64,000 nucleotides of DNA, from the NCBI RefSeq assembly GCF_000280925.3, contig NZ_CP012109.1:2624501-2688500 (forward strand), written 5' to 3'. The stretch comes from Myxococcus hansupus. Its GTDB lineage: Bacteria; Myxococcota; Myxococcia; Myxococcales; Myxococcaceae. Positions 10,659-19,368 of this stretch are shown here, piece by piece; the stretch's first letter is position 1, and each line of letters starts with the position of its first letter. The translations under genes and the position numbers were made by a program. A model generated the notes under the pieces. It did no database searches, was not told where the DNA came from, and saw nothing but the letters and a program-made list of their open reading frames with translations.

Positions 10659-11034
10659 GTACAACCGCACGTACCTGTTCGGCGGCGTGCGCGTCTGCGC
10701 GCGCTGCCTGGGGACCTACCCGGTGATGCTGGCCGCGATGGTGGCGCAGTTCGCCCTTCGCGCGCCGCTTCACGGGTCGCTGGACGTCCCGGTGGTGTTG
10801 GGGCTCACGGTGCCAGCGCTGGCGGACTGGGCGCTGGGCCGCTTCCGGCCGGCGGCTGGCTCCAACGTGGTGCGGACGTCGACGGGGATTTTGTTGGGAC
10901 TGGCGCTCGGCCGCTCCCTTTACGTGCATTTGCAGCAGCCACTGCCGGCCGTGCTGCTGGCGCAGGGCGCGCTCGTGACAGCGGTGGCCGTCCCTGTCAT
11001 TCTCGCCACTTATCAAAGACCGCGCCCGGGATAG
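10627..11034 (+). CDS. DUF2085-family small membrane protein
   Basis: The protein begins with a [18 protein letters not shown] segment followed by [10 protein letters not shown], the conserved His/Cys region of DUF2085 proteins. Three or four hydrophobic helices follow, at about [44 protein letters not shown] and [19 protein letters not shown] chose the GTG at 10627 because AGGAGG lies eight bases upstream; an ATG at 10582 would add 15 residues. Either start overlaps the 3' end of the OppF gene. The function of the family is unknown; the CxxC pair could bind a metal. Confidence 0.7.
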   Translation: MFWLSHHHPDEYNRTYLFGGVRVCARCLGTYPVMLAAMVAQFALRAPLHGSLDVPVVLGLTVPALADWALGRFRPAAGSNVVRTSTGILLGLALGRSLYVHLQQPLPAVLLAQGALVTAVAVPVILATYQRPRPG

Positions 11035-11116
11035 ACCCTGGCGGCCCGTGGCCCGTTAACACGGCACGGTGGGTGGAGCGGGCCGGGCGAGGGTGGCTCC
11101 AAGGAGAGTTGGGGGA

Positions 11117-11749
11117 GTGTTGGGACCGGAAACCTCAGACGAGCGGCTGATGCTCGCCTTCCAGGCGGGGGAGCCGCGCGCGTTCGAGGCGCTGGTGCGC
11201 AAGCACCGGACGCCGGTGTTCAACTTCATCCTTCGCTTCACCGGGCACCGGGCCCGGGCGGAGGACGTGCTGCAGGAGACGTGGCTGAAGGTGGTTCGGA
11301 ACGCGGGCGAATACACGCCCAAGGCGAAGTTCACGACCTGGCTCTACACGATTGCGAGGAACCTCTGCGTGGACAGCGCGCGCAAAGAGAGCTACCGCCA
11401 GGCGTCTTCCCTGGACGCCCCGTCACCGGGTTCGGAACGGGACGAGGCGCGCCCCCTGGGCGACGGGCTCCCCGACGCGGGCGCCAGTCCCGAGCGCGGC
11501 GCCTACAACGCCCGCTTGCGTCCCATGCTGGAGCGCGCGCTGGCGGCGCTTCCGGAAGAGCAACGCGAGGTCTTCACCTTGCGTGAGTACAGCGGCATCC
11601 CCTTCAAGGACATCGCGGAGGTGACGGGCGTGTCCGAGAACACGGTGAAGAGCCGCATGCGTTACGCACTCGAGGGGCTGCGCCGCCGCCTGGCGGAGAT
11701 GGGCGTGGACGGCGACCTCGCCGAGGACGGAAGGACGGTGGTGGGATGA
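11117..11749 (+). CDS. ECF-subfamily RNA polymerase sigma factor
   Basis: The 210-residue protein has sigma region 2 (AFEALVRKHRTPVFNFILRF ... RAEDVLQETWLKVVRN ... FTTWLYTIARNLCVDSAR) and region 4 (LPEEQREVFTLREYSGIPFKDIAEVTG followed by SENTVKSRMRYALEGLR). A loop of about 50 residues rich in Pro, Gly and acidic residues separates them, longer than usual. It should direct RNA polymerase to promoters held off by the anti-sigma factor encoded downstream with an ATGA overlap. The GTG start fits an AAGGAG ten bases upstream; a TTG immediately after it is the alternative. Confidence 0.9.
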   Translation: MLGPETSDERLMLAFQAGEPRAFEALVRKHRTPVFNFILRFTGHRARAEDVLQETWLKVVRNAGEYTPKAKFTTWLYTIARNLCVDSARKESYRQASSLDAPSPGSERDEARPLGDGLPDAGASPERGAYNARLRPMLERALAALPEEQREVFTLREYSGIPFKDIAEVTGVSENTVKSRMRYALEGLRRRLAEMGVDGDLAEDGRTVVG

Positions 11750-13170
11750 ATCCTCAGAACGCGCACGCGCACGAGGACCGGTTGCTCGACTTCGCCTACG
11801 GCGAGCTGCCCGTGCCCGAAGCCCGTCTCGTCGAGGCACACCTGGAGGGCTGTGCCCGCTGCTCGCAGGCCCTGGATGAAATCCGCGGCGTGCGTGCCAC
11901 CATGTCCCAACTGTCCGTGGAGTCCGCGCCGGACGCGGGGCTGGAGTCGCTGATGGCGTACGCCCAGCAGGCCGCGCGACGCGCCGCCGCGGGGCCCGAG
12001 CCGAAGCCGAGCCGCTGGCGCCGCTGGCTGTTGCCGGTGGTGGGGCTGGCCTCCGTCAGCACCCTGGGCATCGTGACGTTTCAGGCCCGCTCGCCCGAGC
12101 TCACCCAGCCGGATTTGCGCGCGGCCGAGGTGCAGTCGCCATGGGCCGCGAAGGACTCCGCGCCAGCTCCTGCGGCGCCCGTCGCGCCGGCCCCGACCGC
12201 CGCCGCACCCGCTCCGGTGCCTCCTCCCTCGGGGGTGAAGGTTCCCGCGGAGTTGATGGCCTCCGCGCCGGAGTGGGATGGCGACAAGGCCCAGAAGCCG
12301 TCCGGGCCCAGCAAGAACGCGCGAATGGCGGACCTGGGGGGGCAGGAGCGCCTGCGCGCGGACGATTGGGCCAACGCGGGAAGTGGTGGCGGCCTGGGCA
12401 AGCGGGGGAGCCAGGAGAGCGCCAGCAAATCGAAGTATGCGCCGTCCACGAGCGCCCGGGCTCGCGCGGAGGCGCCCGCGCCCGCGCCCGCCTCGAAGCT
12501 CGCGCTCTCGGAAGGTGCGGCTCATGACGACGAGGAGTCCCTCGTCATGGCGGAGCGGCGCGTGCCGGACTCCCAAGCCCCCATGAACGTGCCTCCGCGG
12601 GACTCGCTCCGGGTGGGGATGTCTCGGGCTGAGAAGAAGACCGCTGCCGCCGATGACTTCGCGGACAGGGATGCGCCCGCCGCCATGGCGAAGGCCGAGG
12701 CCGAGGTCGCGCCTCCGCCTCCGCCCAAGGGCCAGCCACTTGGTGAACCCGCGCCGGGCGCACCGTCGGAGGTGGCGGCCATTGGCTCCCCGCAGGGTGC
12801 CTCCGCCCCCGTGATGCGCAAGGAGCAGTCCGTCCCGGCGCAGTCCGCTGCCCGGCCATCGAAAGCGTCCGTGACGGTGTTGTCACAGGAGGCGAGGGTG
12901 GCTTCCCAGGCGGGAGACCGTTCCCAGGAGGCCGGGCTGATCCGCGCGGCGCTGGCGGCGGGGGCTTCCGGATCCGAGCGGTTGGATTTGTTGAACCGCC
13001 TGTGTGAGGCTGAGTTCGCCCTGGGTATGTATTCAGCGGGCGTCGAGACGTGTAACCTCGTGATACATGAAGCCCCCGGCTCGAGCGCCGCCAGCGCGGC
13101 CCGCCGGCGGCTCACGCGTGAGTCGGAGCGACGTCTCGCGCCTACGGAGCGCGGTAACCCCCCGAAATAG
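11746..13170 (+). CDS. Zinc-finger anti-sigma factor with large periplasmic domain
   Basis: Residues 1-80 form a cytoplasmic zinc-binding anti-sigma (ZAS) domain with the HxxxCxxC motif at His32, Cys36 and Cys39. A single membrane helix (WLLPVVGLASVSTLGIVTF) lies near residues 91-109. The remaining roughly 360 residues are outside the cytoplasm, Ala/Pro-rich and disordered-looking, and end in a TPR-like helical segment (LIRAALAAGASGSERLDLL then SAGVETCNLVIHEAPGSSAA). It overlaps the sigma gene and should hold that sigma at the membrane until an envelope signal arrives. The Tad-like cluster begins 96 bases downstream. Confidence 0.85.
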   Translation: MNPQNAHAHEDRLLDFAYGELPVPEARLVEAHLEGCARCSQALDEIRGVRATMSQLSVESAPDAGLESLMAYAQQAARRAAAGPEPKPSRWRRWLLPVVGLASVSTLGIVTFQARSPELTQPDLRAAEVQSPWAAKDSAPAPAAPVAPAPTAAAPAPVPPPSGVKVPAELMASAPEWDGDKAQKPSGPSKNARMADLGGQERLRADDWANAGSGGGLGKRGSQESASKSKYAPSTSARARAEAPAPAPASKLALSEGAAHDDEESLVMAERRVPDSQAPMNVPPRDSLRVGMSRAEKKTAAADDFADRDAPAAMAKAEAEVAPPPPPKGQPLGEPAPGAPSEVAAIGSPQGASAPVMRKEQSVPAQSAARPSKASVTVLSQEARVASQAGDRSQEAGLIRAALAAGASGSERLDLLNRLCEAEFALGMYSAGVETCNLVIHEAPGSSAASAARRRLTRESERRLAPTERGNPPK

Positions 13171-13266
13171 CTGTCGGTGCTTTCTCAGGAAATGGGAGAG
13201 AACGTAGGCGCAGGTCTGTCCATTTGACCGATGCGCTTCCGACACCTGTCCCGGGATAATGGCTTC

Positions 13267-14256
13267 ATGGGACAGGAAGCACATGAGCCGGGGACGCAGG
13301 GGGCGTCTCGCCGGCAATCGGGTCAAGCCGCGGTCGAAGCGGCGATGATCATGCCGCTCGCCGTCTTCATGACGCTGGGGATCATCCAGCTCACGATGAT
13401 GCAGCACGCGAAGCTCATGACGGAGTACGCCGCCTACCAGGCCGCGCGTGCCGGCATCGTGTGGAACGGCAACAACGAGCGCATGCACGACGCCGCCATC
13501 GTGGCGCTGCTTCCCACCATGGGACGCACGGACGACATCGTCGAACTGGGGAAGACGTTCATCATCCACCAGCTCTACGACTCCGGCATGCGCACGTTGA
13601 ACTTCGGCGGTGGCCGCGTGCCCCGGACGGTCAACGGGTCCAACCTGTTCGGCGTCATCCGGGTGGACACCATCAGTCCCGCGTACTTCACGCCCATCGA
13701 CTCGATGTGGAAGCTGCGCAGCGGCTACAACTGGCAGGAGCTGGATTTCGACGGCGCGGACTCCTTTCCGGAGGTTCCGTCGCTCGAAAACCACATCCGC
13801 AAGTTCTTCAACCTGCCCGAGCCGGACGACGCGGAGCTGGTGTTCCGCAAGTCCACGCGTCTCACCATCCGCCTTCGCTACTGGTACCAACTGCGGGTGC
13901 CCTTCGCGAACTCCATCATCTTCTACTCCTGGTTCGCTTCGAACGCGGGCATGGCGCTGCGAGGCGCCATCGACCGAAGCACCGTGGATCCGCGCGCGAA
14001 CATGATGAACCGCCGCGGCAACCTCACCCCGTTGCTCGCGGGGGCCCGCGGTATCGAGCACGAGATGGGATACGACTCCGTCTATCCGCTCGAGATGACC
14101 GTGCTCTGGATGCTCGCCAACGGCAGCATCCCCATCGTTTCGAATCTGGCCGGCAAGCGGTATTTCATGCCGCTGACGGCCACCTACAGCATGCGCATGC
14201 AGTCCAACTTCCACCGCAAGTGGATCATGCATCTGAACCCCGACTGGGGTCTGTAA
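13267..14256 (+). CDS. TadE-like large pseudopilin (Tad/Kil-type system)
   Basis: The 329-residue protein begins with a basic leader and a type IVb prepilin-like cleavage motif, RRQSGQAAVEAAM. If cleaved after Gly, Glu falls at +5, as in TadE/TadF pseudopilins; a hydrophobic helix (IMPLAVFMTLGIIQLTMM) follows. The rest, about 270 residues, is a large folded domain of unknown structure, much longer than classical TadE. The ATG at 13267 is used; an in-frame ATG at 13231 would add 12 residues. A GATAAT sits just upstream at 13255. It heads a run of same-strand pilus genes to 27,042 and would be a minor pilin or tip component. Confidence 0.75.
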   Translation: MGQEAHEPGTQGASRRQSGQAAVEAAMIMPLAVFMTLGIIQLTMMQHAKLMTEYAAYQAARAGIVWNGNNERMHDAAIVALLPTMGRTDDIVELGKTFIIHQLYDSGMRTLNFGGGRVPRTVNGSNLFGVIRVDTISPAYFTPIDSMWKLRSGYNWQELDFDGADSFPEVPSLENHIRKFFNLPEPDDAELVFRKSTRLTIRLRYWYQLRVPFANSIIFYSWFASNAGMALRGAIDRSTVDPRANMMNRRGNLTPLLAGARGIEHEMGYDSVYPLEMTVLWMLANGSIPIVSNLAGKRYFMPLTATYSMRMQSNFHRKWIMHLNPDWGL

Positions 14257-14277
14257 GAGGAAGAGGACTCCCGACCC

Positions 14278-15867
14278 ATGTTCACCCGGACCCTCCGACA
14301 GAGTTTCCGCCGCCAGGAAGGCCAGGCGTTGGTGCTGGCCGCCCTGATGGTGTTGATCATGTCCATCGCCGTGTTGACCACCGTCAACATCGGCCACACG
14401 GTGCATGAGCGCATCCGCCTTCAGAACACGGCGGACTCAGCGTCGTACTCCATGGCCGCCATGGAGGCGCGCGCGTTCAATTTCTACGCGTATGCCAACC
14501 GCACGCAGGTGTCTCACTACGTGTCGGCGATGATGTGGCAGTCGCTGCTGTCGCTCATCTACTCCGCTGAGGCCTTCCTCACGGACATCTACGGCTTCAT
14601 GCGCACGTTGAATCCGTGCGCGGGCAAGACGAGCAATCTCTTCTGGAAGATAGCCTGTCCCATTCTCGAAAACGTCATTCCGTACGTGAGTGCCGTCATC
14701 AAGGCCATTGGCCGGATCATGACCGCGTACAGAAACATGTTCTTGAGACCCATCCAGCAGGTCATCCGCTCCGCCAACCCGGACCGGATCATCGGTGAAT
14801 GGATCATCCCTGCGCACCGTGTGTTGAACGGCGTCATGTACTTCGCGTCGCAGGCGGTGATGATGTCCGCGTCCACGCACGTGACGCAGACCACCCAGAC
14901 GGTCATCGACGACAACGACAGCAACATCTCCTCGCTGGCCAGTCAGCTCGCGACGGGTATCTACAGCCAGTGTCTCTTCAGCCAGGCGCACAACCCGCAC
15001 GCGGGTGGCAAGCCGCTGACGCCGAACACCTGGAAGAACCCCTTCGGCGCGCTGGACGTGACGAAGAAGGCCGCCAATGACCCCATCGCTCGCGCCAAGC
15101 GCTCCATGGGTGGCATCTCCAACGCCACGCGCTACGCGTGTGACGCCACCGGCGGCGCCTGCCCCCAGGGCTTCATCACCAGCCGTCGCATGGGTGACCT
15201 GCTGCCGCTGCCGGACATGCTCGGCTTCATGCGGGACTTCTTCAACGGCGGCGTCGACATCCCCGGCATCTTCGAGTTCGGCAAGATTGGCCAGACGCGC
15301 ATGCTGTCCGCGACCTTCCCCAACGCCAACGTCCTCCGGGCGGGGCGGGGTCCCGGCCAGGATGGCCGCAACTACATCCGCGACTGGAACGACAACCTCA
15401 GCCCGTGGGGCATGACGGCGCAGGGTGACAACATCGGCTCGGACGACCCGTACTGGCTCAAGTTCGGCCCCGCGGAGATCGACGTGGGCGTGGGCAAGGC
15501 GGACAACCCGGTGTCGTGCACCAAGAACGACGACTACTGGAAGTGCTTCGGCGACAACCGCAAGGGCAAGGGTGACAACAACACCGCCAAGCTGCCCTAC
15601 CGCCACATGACGAAGACGAGCATCTGGGCGCTCAACGACACGGACAGTGGTCGCACCCGTGGCGGTCTGCACTGGCGCGTGAACTACACGAACAACTCGG
15701 AGCGTTGGCAGGGCCACGTGCGGCCGAGCGGCCCGAGGGTGAAGTGGGTCTGCACCGCTCGCGCATCTGCGTGCTGGAACTGGCGTTCATCTGCTGGGCC
15801 CGCACGGATGTCTTCGCGGCCAACGTCCGGCCCGTGCAGGACGGTCACCACCCCTGGGGCGGTCTGA
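14278..15867 (+). CDS. TadG-like large pseudopilin, 5' part of a frameshifted gene
   Basis: The N-terminus RRQEGQALVLAALMVLIMSIAV is the TadG-type signal/anchor, with Leu instead of Glu at +5. The soluble domain begins RLQNTADSASYSMAAMEARA, typical of Tad-like/TadG proteins. The correct frame runs to about position 15,731. Beyond that this frame gives an Arg/Ser/Ala-rich stretch that ends at 15867, while a convincing continuation appears in another frame to 16361. One missing base would explain it; the CCC run at 15732-15734 is the simplest site. The intact protein would be about 694 residues. This is either a sequencing error or a real mutation that would inactivate a structural pilin-like component. 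Confidence 0.75.
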   Translation: MFTRTLRQSFRRQEGQALVLAALMVLIMSIAVLTTVNIGHTVHERIRLQNTADSASYSMAAMEARAFNFYAYANRTQVSHYVSAMMWQSLLSLIYSAEAFLTDIYGFMRTLNPCAGKTSNLFWKIACPILENVIPYVSAVIKAIGRIMTAYRNMFLRPIQQVIRSANPDRIIGEWIIPAHRVLNGVMYFASQAVMMSASTHVTQTTQTVIDDNDSNISSLASQLATGIYSQCLFSQAHNPHAGGKPLTPNTWKNPFGALDVTKKAANDPIARAKRSMGGISNATRYACDATGGACPQGFITSRRMGDLLPLPDMLGFMRDFFNGGVDIPGIFEFGKIGQTRMLSATFPNANVLRAGRGPGQDGRNYIRDWNDNLSPWGMTAQGDNIGSDDPYWLKFGPAEIDVGVGKADNPVSCTKNDDYWKCFGDNRKGKGDNNTAKLPYRHMTKTSIWALNDTDSGRTRGGLHWRVNYTNNSERWQGHVRPSGPRVKWVCTARASACWNWRSSAGPARMSSRPTSGPCRTVTTPGAV

Positions 15868-16361
15868 CGCCGTTCATGCACTTCGAGCCCGGTCAGCTCG
15901 GCGCCGTGTGCAACCCGACGGCGAACGCGTCCATGTCCAACCCGGCCCGCCGCCAGGCGGACTTCAACCAGCCCACCGCCTGGGTGGCGTTGAACAAGGA
16001 CCCGGAGCAGGTCGTGAACCGTGACAACAAGGACGGCACGGGCACCAACGCACCCGCGCTCCTGAACGACGAAGGCAAGGTGAAGTTCGCCTTCACGCCC
16101 GACTCGGAGGGCCTGGAGATGCTCAACAACCGGAAGAAGTTCCTCGGCCTGGTGGAAGGCCTGAACGTCATCTCCCGCGGTCAGTCCTACTACCACCGGC
16201 CGGGCAACTGGGCGGAGCAGCCGAACTTCTTCAATCCCTACTGGCGCCCGCGTCTGGCGTCCGTGTTCCAGGGCCGTCACTCGCTGCCGAAGATTGGTGA
16301 GATGATGGATGCGCTGCCCGGTCCGCTCCAGGGCATCGCCCCGAAGATCATCACGCACTGA
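15735..16361 (+). CDS. TadG-like large pseudopilin, 3' part of the frameshifted gene
   Basis: This frame continues the upstream protein without a plausible start codon of its own. It reads EGEVGLHRSRICVLELAFIC and goes on through VFAANVRPVQDGHHPWGG, GRRHSLPKIG-like and IAPKIITH segments, with codon use like its neighbours. There is no ribosome site or membrane anchor at its beginning. It ends eight bases before the next TadE-like gene, as expected for the true end of a 14278-16361 gene. Read it as the C-terminal third of one protein rather than a separate gene. Confidence 0.65.
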   Translation, partial: EGEVGLHRSRICVLELAFICWARTDVFAANVRPVQDGHHPWGGLTPFMHFEPGQLGAVCNPTANASMSNPARRQADFNQPTAWVALNKDPEQVVNRDNKDGTGTNAPALLNDEGKVKFAFTPDSEGLEMLNNRKKFLGLVEGLNVISRGQSYYHRPGNWAEQPNFFNPYWRPRLASVFQGRHSLPKIGEMMDALPGPLQGIAPKIITH

Positions 16362-16369
16362 GGACTGCC

Positions 16370-17563
16370 ATGCGCGCCCGTCACCACTTGCGTTCACGCT
16401 CACGAGGTGCCGCCACGGTCGAGTTCGCTCTCTCCGTGCCGCTCCTCGTGACGATCCTGATGTTCAGCATGTACCTCACGGAGTTGGTGAGGGCGAAGCT
16501 CAAGCTCCAGGAGGCGGCGCGCTACGCCGTCTGGGAGATGACCAGCTACGCGCTCTCCGACTTCGCGAACGGCCGGCATGACGATGCCTTCGAGGACGCC
16601 CGCCAGGAGGCGCACGACGAGTTCGTCGAGCGCTACAAGGACATGGACTCGGTGGAGCCCAACGGCCCGGGTGGGAACTTCATCGCCCGCTTCACGGACG
16701 TGCAGGCGACCATCACCAACAAGGAGATCGCGCTCCTCGAGAGCGGGATGCTCAGTCGCCCGAGCACCAGCGAAGGAGGCGGGCTGGCAGGCGCCATCCT
16801 TGGCCCCTTGAACAACGGCATGGGATGGGTGTTGAACCAGTGGGGTTTCAACAACAAGGGCTGGGTCGAGTCCGAAGTCCAGATGACCTACCAGAACACC
16901 ATCCTGCCCACGAGCTACCTCGACGAGAGTGGAGGTCGCGGCGGCTTTTTCAAGGAAAACATGATGGGCGGCCGTGACCTGGGCAGCATGACGCTCAAGT
17001 CCAAGTACTCCATGTACGCCAACGGCTGGCACATGCCGGACGGCGGCGACGCCATCATCCGTGGCCGCCGCGCGGGTCAGCACACCGGTGGTGACCTGAA
17101 CCAGCCCCACGGCCTCTACCGTCAGGTGGACCGCATGGTGTACCTGGGCTTCGCCTCCACGCTGGACAGCCTGGGCATTGGCGCCATCCTGGATGTCGTC
17201 GCCTCGGTGCTCCCCAACTTCCTGGGCACCTTCGTGGTGGCGCGCAACTACGGCGTGGGCAACTCGCAGAAGGGTGACTGCACGGGTCTGGCCCAGTACG
17301 ACGCGAAGGCGAGCAGCGGCCTGCACGTCATGCACAAGCGCCGCTTCGAGCTGACCGACCACGAGCGTCCGAACTGCTTCGACACCGCGCCGTTCCGCGA
17401 CGAGATGACGTACAACGACAGCAACTACATCAAGGTCTTCAACGCGCGCGGCGAGTACTACATGGGTTGCAAGCGGGCCATGGCCGACGACCCGACCGAC
17501 CCGGATGCCCGGCCGGAGTCCACGCGGAATGATGAGCAAGACCAGAAGATTCCTTGCGAGTAG
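16370..17563 (+). CDS. TadE-like large pseudopilin
   Basis: The 397-residue product begins with a basic leader, then the motif SRGAATVEFALSVPLLVTIL. Cleavage after Gly puts Glu at +5, the recognition residue for type IVb prepilin peptidases, and the helix VPLLVTILMFSMYL follows. The segment KLQEAARYAVWEMTSYAL right after the helix is typical of TadE proteins. The remaining 340 residues form a large extracytoplasmic domain of unknown fold, including a Cys-containing end (GDCTGLAQYD, RPNCFDTAPF, YMGCKRAM). It would be exported as a minor pilin with the other two large pseudopilins. Confidence 0.8.
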   Translation: MRARHHLRSRSRGAATVEFALSVPLLVTILMFSMYLTELVRAKLKLQEAARYAVWEMTSYALSDFANGRHDDAFEDARQEAHDEFVERYKDMDSVEPNGPGGNFIARFTDVQATITNKEIALLESGMLSRPSTSEGGGLAGAILGPLNNGMGWVLNQWGFNNKGWVESEVQMTYQNTILPTSYLDESGGRGGFFKENMMGGRDLGSMTLKSKYSMYANGWHMPDGGDAIIRGRRAGQHTGGDLNQPHGLYRQVDRMVYLGFASTLDSLGIGAILDVVASVLPNFLGTFVVARNYGVGNSQKGDCTGLAQYDAKASSGLHVMHKRRFELTDHERPNCFDTAPFRDEMTYNDSNYIKVFNARGEYYMGCKRAMADDPTDPDARPESTRNDEQDQKIPCE

Positions 17564-18338
17564 TGTGAACGGGGTCCGGGTGGGCCTCCTGTGCGCGGTG
17601 CTGGCCTCCGGGCCGGTGGCCGCCGAGCAGGAGCTGCCCATCTACCCGGGCACCCTCCACACGCGCATTGGCAACGACCTCGTGATTGGCGGGGAGTACT
17701 ACCGCCTCGCGTACTTCACGACGCCTGACCCCATGGACAAGGTGGCGCTCTACTTCGCCAAGAAGTGGCAGGAAGAGGGCTACCCCACCGTGGTGGAAGG
17801 GGACATGAAGGACGAGGGCGTGGTGTCCGCGCTCTACACCCGCGAGGGCCTTCAGCGCGGCGTCGTGCTGCGCAAGCACCTGGGCAAGACGGTGGGCTTC
17901 ACCGTGCTGCGCGACCTCTGGGTGCGGCCGCCCAAGAAGCCGGCGCCCGGCCTGATTTCGCTCGAGGGCGCGCTGTACAGCCAGGACCTCTCCACGCGGG
18001 ATGACCCGGGCGGCTCCCAGAGCCGCACCACCCTGGTGACGGGGGAGCTGACGAAGGTGCAGCAGCAGGTGAACGCGGAGCTGGAGAAGCGGGGGTATGC
18101 CCCGGTGCGCCACTCCGCGCTGAAGGTGGGCGGCGGCACGCAGTTGACCATGGAGCACGCGCGCAAGGGTGAGCAGGTGGTGACGACGCTGTCGCCCGCG
18201 GAAGAGGGTGTCACCGCGGTGGTCCAGATGTGGATTGGCTCGGACCGCCCGGACGCGGTGCCCAACGACGATGCCGTCCGTCAGAGCCGCCAGGCCTGGG
18301 AGAAGGACCAGTCGCAGAAGCAGGAGGGCGCCAAGTGA
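17529..18338 (+). CDS. Exported protein of unknown function in the Tad-like cluster
   Basis: The 269-residue protein has a clear signal peptide (VGLLCAVLASGPVAAEQ, cleavage expected after VAA near residue 33). The mature part begins ELPIYPGTLHTRIGNDLVIGGEYYRLAYF and has two similar-sized halves, each with an alpha/beta look. I recognise no family. The ATG at 17529 follows GGAG by ten bases; a second ATG comes right after it. The start lies inside the 3' end of the TadE-like gene (35-base overlap), and the next gene overlaps its stop, so it is tightly coupled to the pilus genes and probably serves the same envelope machine. Confidence 0.75.
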   Translation: MMSKTRRFLASSVNGVRVGLLCAVLASGPVAAEQELPIYPGTLHTRIGNDLVIGGEYYRLAYFTTPDPMDKVALYFAKKWQEEGYPTVVEGDMKDEGVVSALYTREGLQRGVVLRKHLGKTVGFTVLRDLWVRPPKKPAPGLISLEGALYSQDLSTRDDPGGSQSRTTLVTGELTKVQQQVNAELEKRGYAPVRHSALKVGGGTQLTMEHARKGEQVVTTLSPAEEGVTAVVQMWIGSDRPDAVPNDDAVRQSRQAWEKDQSQKQEGAK

Positions 18339-19144
18339 GGACCCTGTTGGTGGTGGCCGCGGTGGTGCTCGCACTGCCCACGCGGGCGGATGCGAATCCG
18401 GCGCGTGAGCTGGTGCAGCACATGTCCCGAGGCGCCCGGCCAGCCCGCATGGGCGACTGGGTGACGTACCGCTTCAACGGCGGTGGCACGCGTGTGTACT
18501 ACTGGCGCCTGGCCGTGGTGGGCGAGGAGAAGGACAAAGAAGGCCGGGACGCGGTGTGGGTGGAGATGGAGGCGGGGACGCACCCGGCCATGAAGTCGCC
18601 GCTCTCGCAGATGCGCATGCTGGTGGCGCGCGAGGGCGACGAGATTCGCTACGACGCCATCTCCCGGCTCTACATCGGCACCGGTTTCAACCCGCCGCAG
18701 GAGTACTCGGACGAGGCGCTCGAGCAGGTGGTGAAGAAGCAGCAGGCGGAAGCGGAGAAGGACAAGAACGCGCCGCCGGAGAAGCCCGCCAAATTGCCTC
18801 AGGGCGTGAAGCCCGTGACGCGTTCGGGCAAGGAAACGCGGTTGATGACGCTCGCCGGGACGTTGCCAGCCGTCCCGGTCGAGGTCGTCCTGAAGAACAC
18901 CGTCATCAAGCGGATGTGGCTCAGCCGCGAGATTCCGTTGCTCAACCTGGCGAAGATTGAGATTCCGGGCATCGGCCACGCCATGGAAGTGGCGGAGTAC
19001 GGCATCGACGCCAAGCCCCGCATGCGCATCCCCGCTCCAGACGCTCCGAAGATCAAGCTGGAGTACGCGGATGCTATACTCGATGACCTGCCCGGCGACG
19101 CGGAGTCCGCGCACGGACACGACACCTCTGAGGATTCGCCGTGA
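18335..19144 (+). CDS. Exported protein of unknown function in the Tad-like cluster
   Basis: The GTG at 18335 overlaps the upstream stop and follows an AGGAGG ribosome site. The first residues, RTLLVVAAVVLALPTRADA, are a signal peptide. The mature protein of about 250 residues has strand-rich segments (GDWVTYRFNGGGTRVYYWRLAV, DAVWVEMEAGTHPAMKSPLS) and a charged, probably helical stretch of Lys/Glu around residues 130-155. The family is not recognised. Its position between pseudopilin genes and a small pilin gene, with overlaps at both ends, suggests a periplasmic accessory role. Confidence 0.75.
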   Translation: MRTLLVVAAVVLALPTRADANPARELVQHMSRGARPARMGDWVTYRFNGGGTRVYYWRLAVVGEEKDKEGRDAVWVEMEAGTHPAMKSPLSQMRMLVAREGDEIRYDAISRLYIGTGFNPPQEYSDEALEQVVKKQQAEAEKDKNAPPEKPAKLPQGVKPVTRSGKETRLMTLAGTLPAVPVEVVLKNTVIKRMWLSREIPLLNLAKIEIPGIGHAMEVAEYGIDAKPRMRIPAPDAPKIKLEYADAILDDLPGDAESAHGHDTSEDSP

Positions 19145-19368
19145 ACCACCCGAAGACGCTGCGTTCCCGCGCCCGTAACCGTCGCGGGCAGGCCATGCTG
19201 GAGTACTCGCTCCTGAACTGGATTCTCGTCGTCGCGCTCATCATCGGCGCGTCGGTGAAGGTCAACTGGTCCGAGGACCGTCAGTCCAACGTCATCGACC
19301 TGTTCATGGAGGCGTACCAGATTTATTACGACTCCTTCTACTTCGTGCTGAACCTGCCGTTCCCGTGA
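19141..19368 (+). CDS. Small Flp/TadE-like type IVb pilin
   Basis: This 75-residue protein has the compact layout of a Flp pilin: a basic leader, the cleavage motif RRGQAMLEYSLLNW and a hydrophobic helix (WILVVALIIGASVKVNW). Cleavage after Gly leaves Glu at +5 and Tyr at +6, the Glu-Tyr pair that marks Flp-type type IVb pilins. Unlike the three other pseudopilins in the cluster it has only about 35 residues after the helix, so it is the best candidate here for a fibre-forming subunit. The GTG start overlaps the previous stop, and the next GTG overlaps its own stop. Confidence 0.75.
   Translation: MNHPKTLRSRARNRRGQAMLEYSLLNWILVVALIIGASVKVNWSEDRQSNVIDLFMEAYQIYYDSFYFVLNLPFP

Noticed and set aside
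13224-13260. TTGACC ... GATAAT before the first pseudopilin gene as a normal promoter
   Set aside because: The spacer is 25 bases, too long for sigma-70; only the GATAAT is suggestive.
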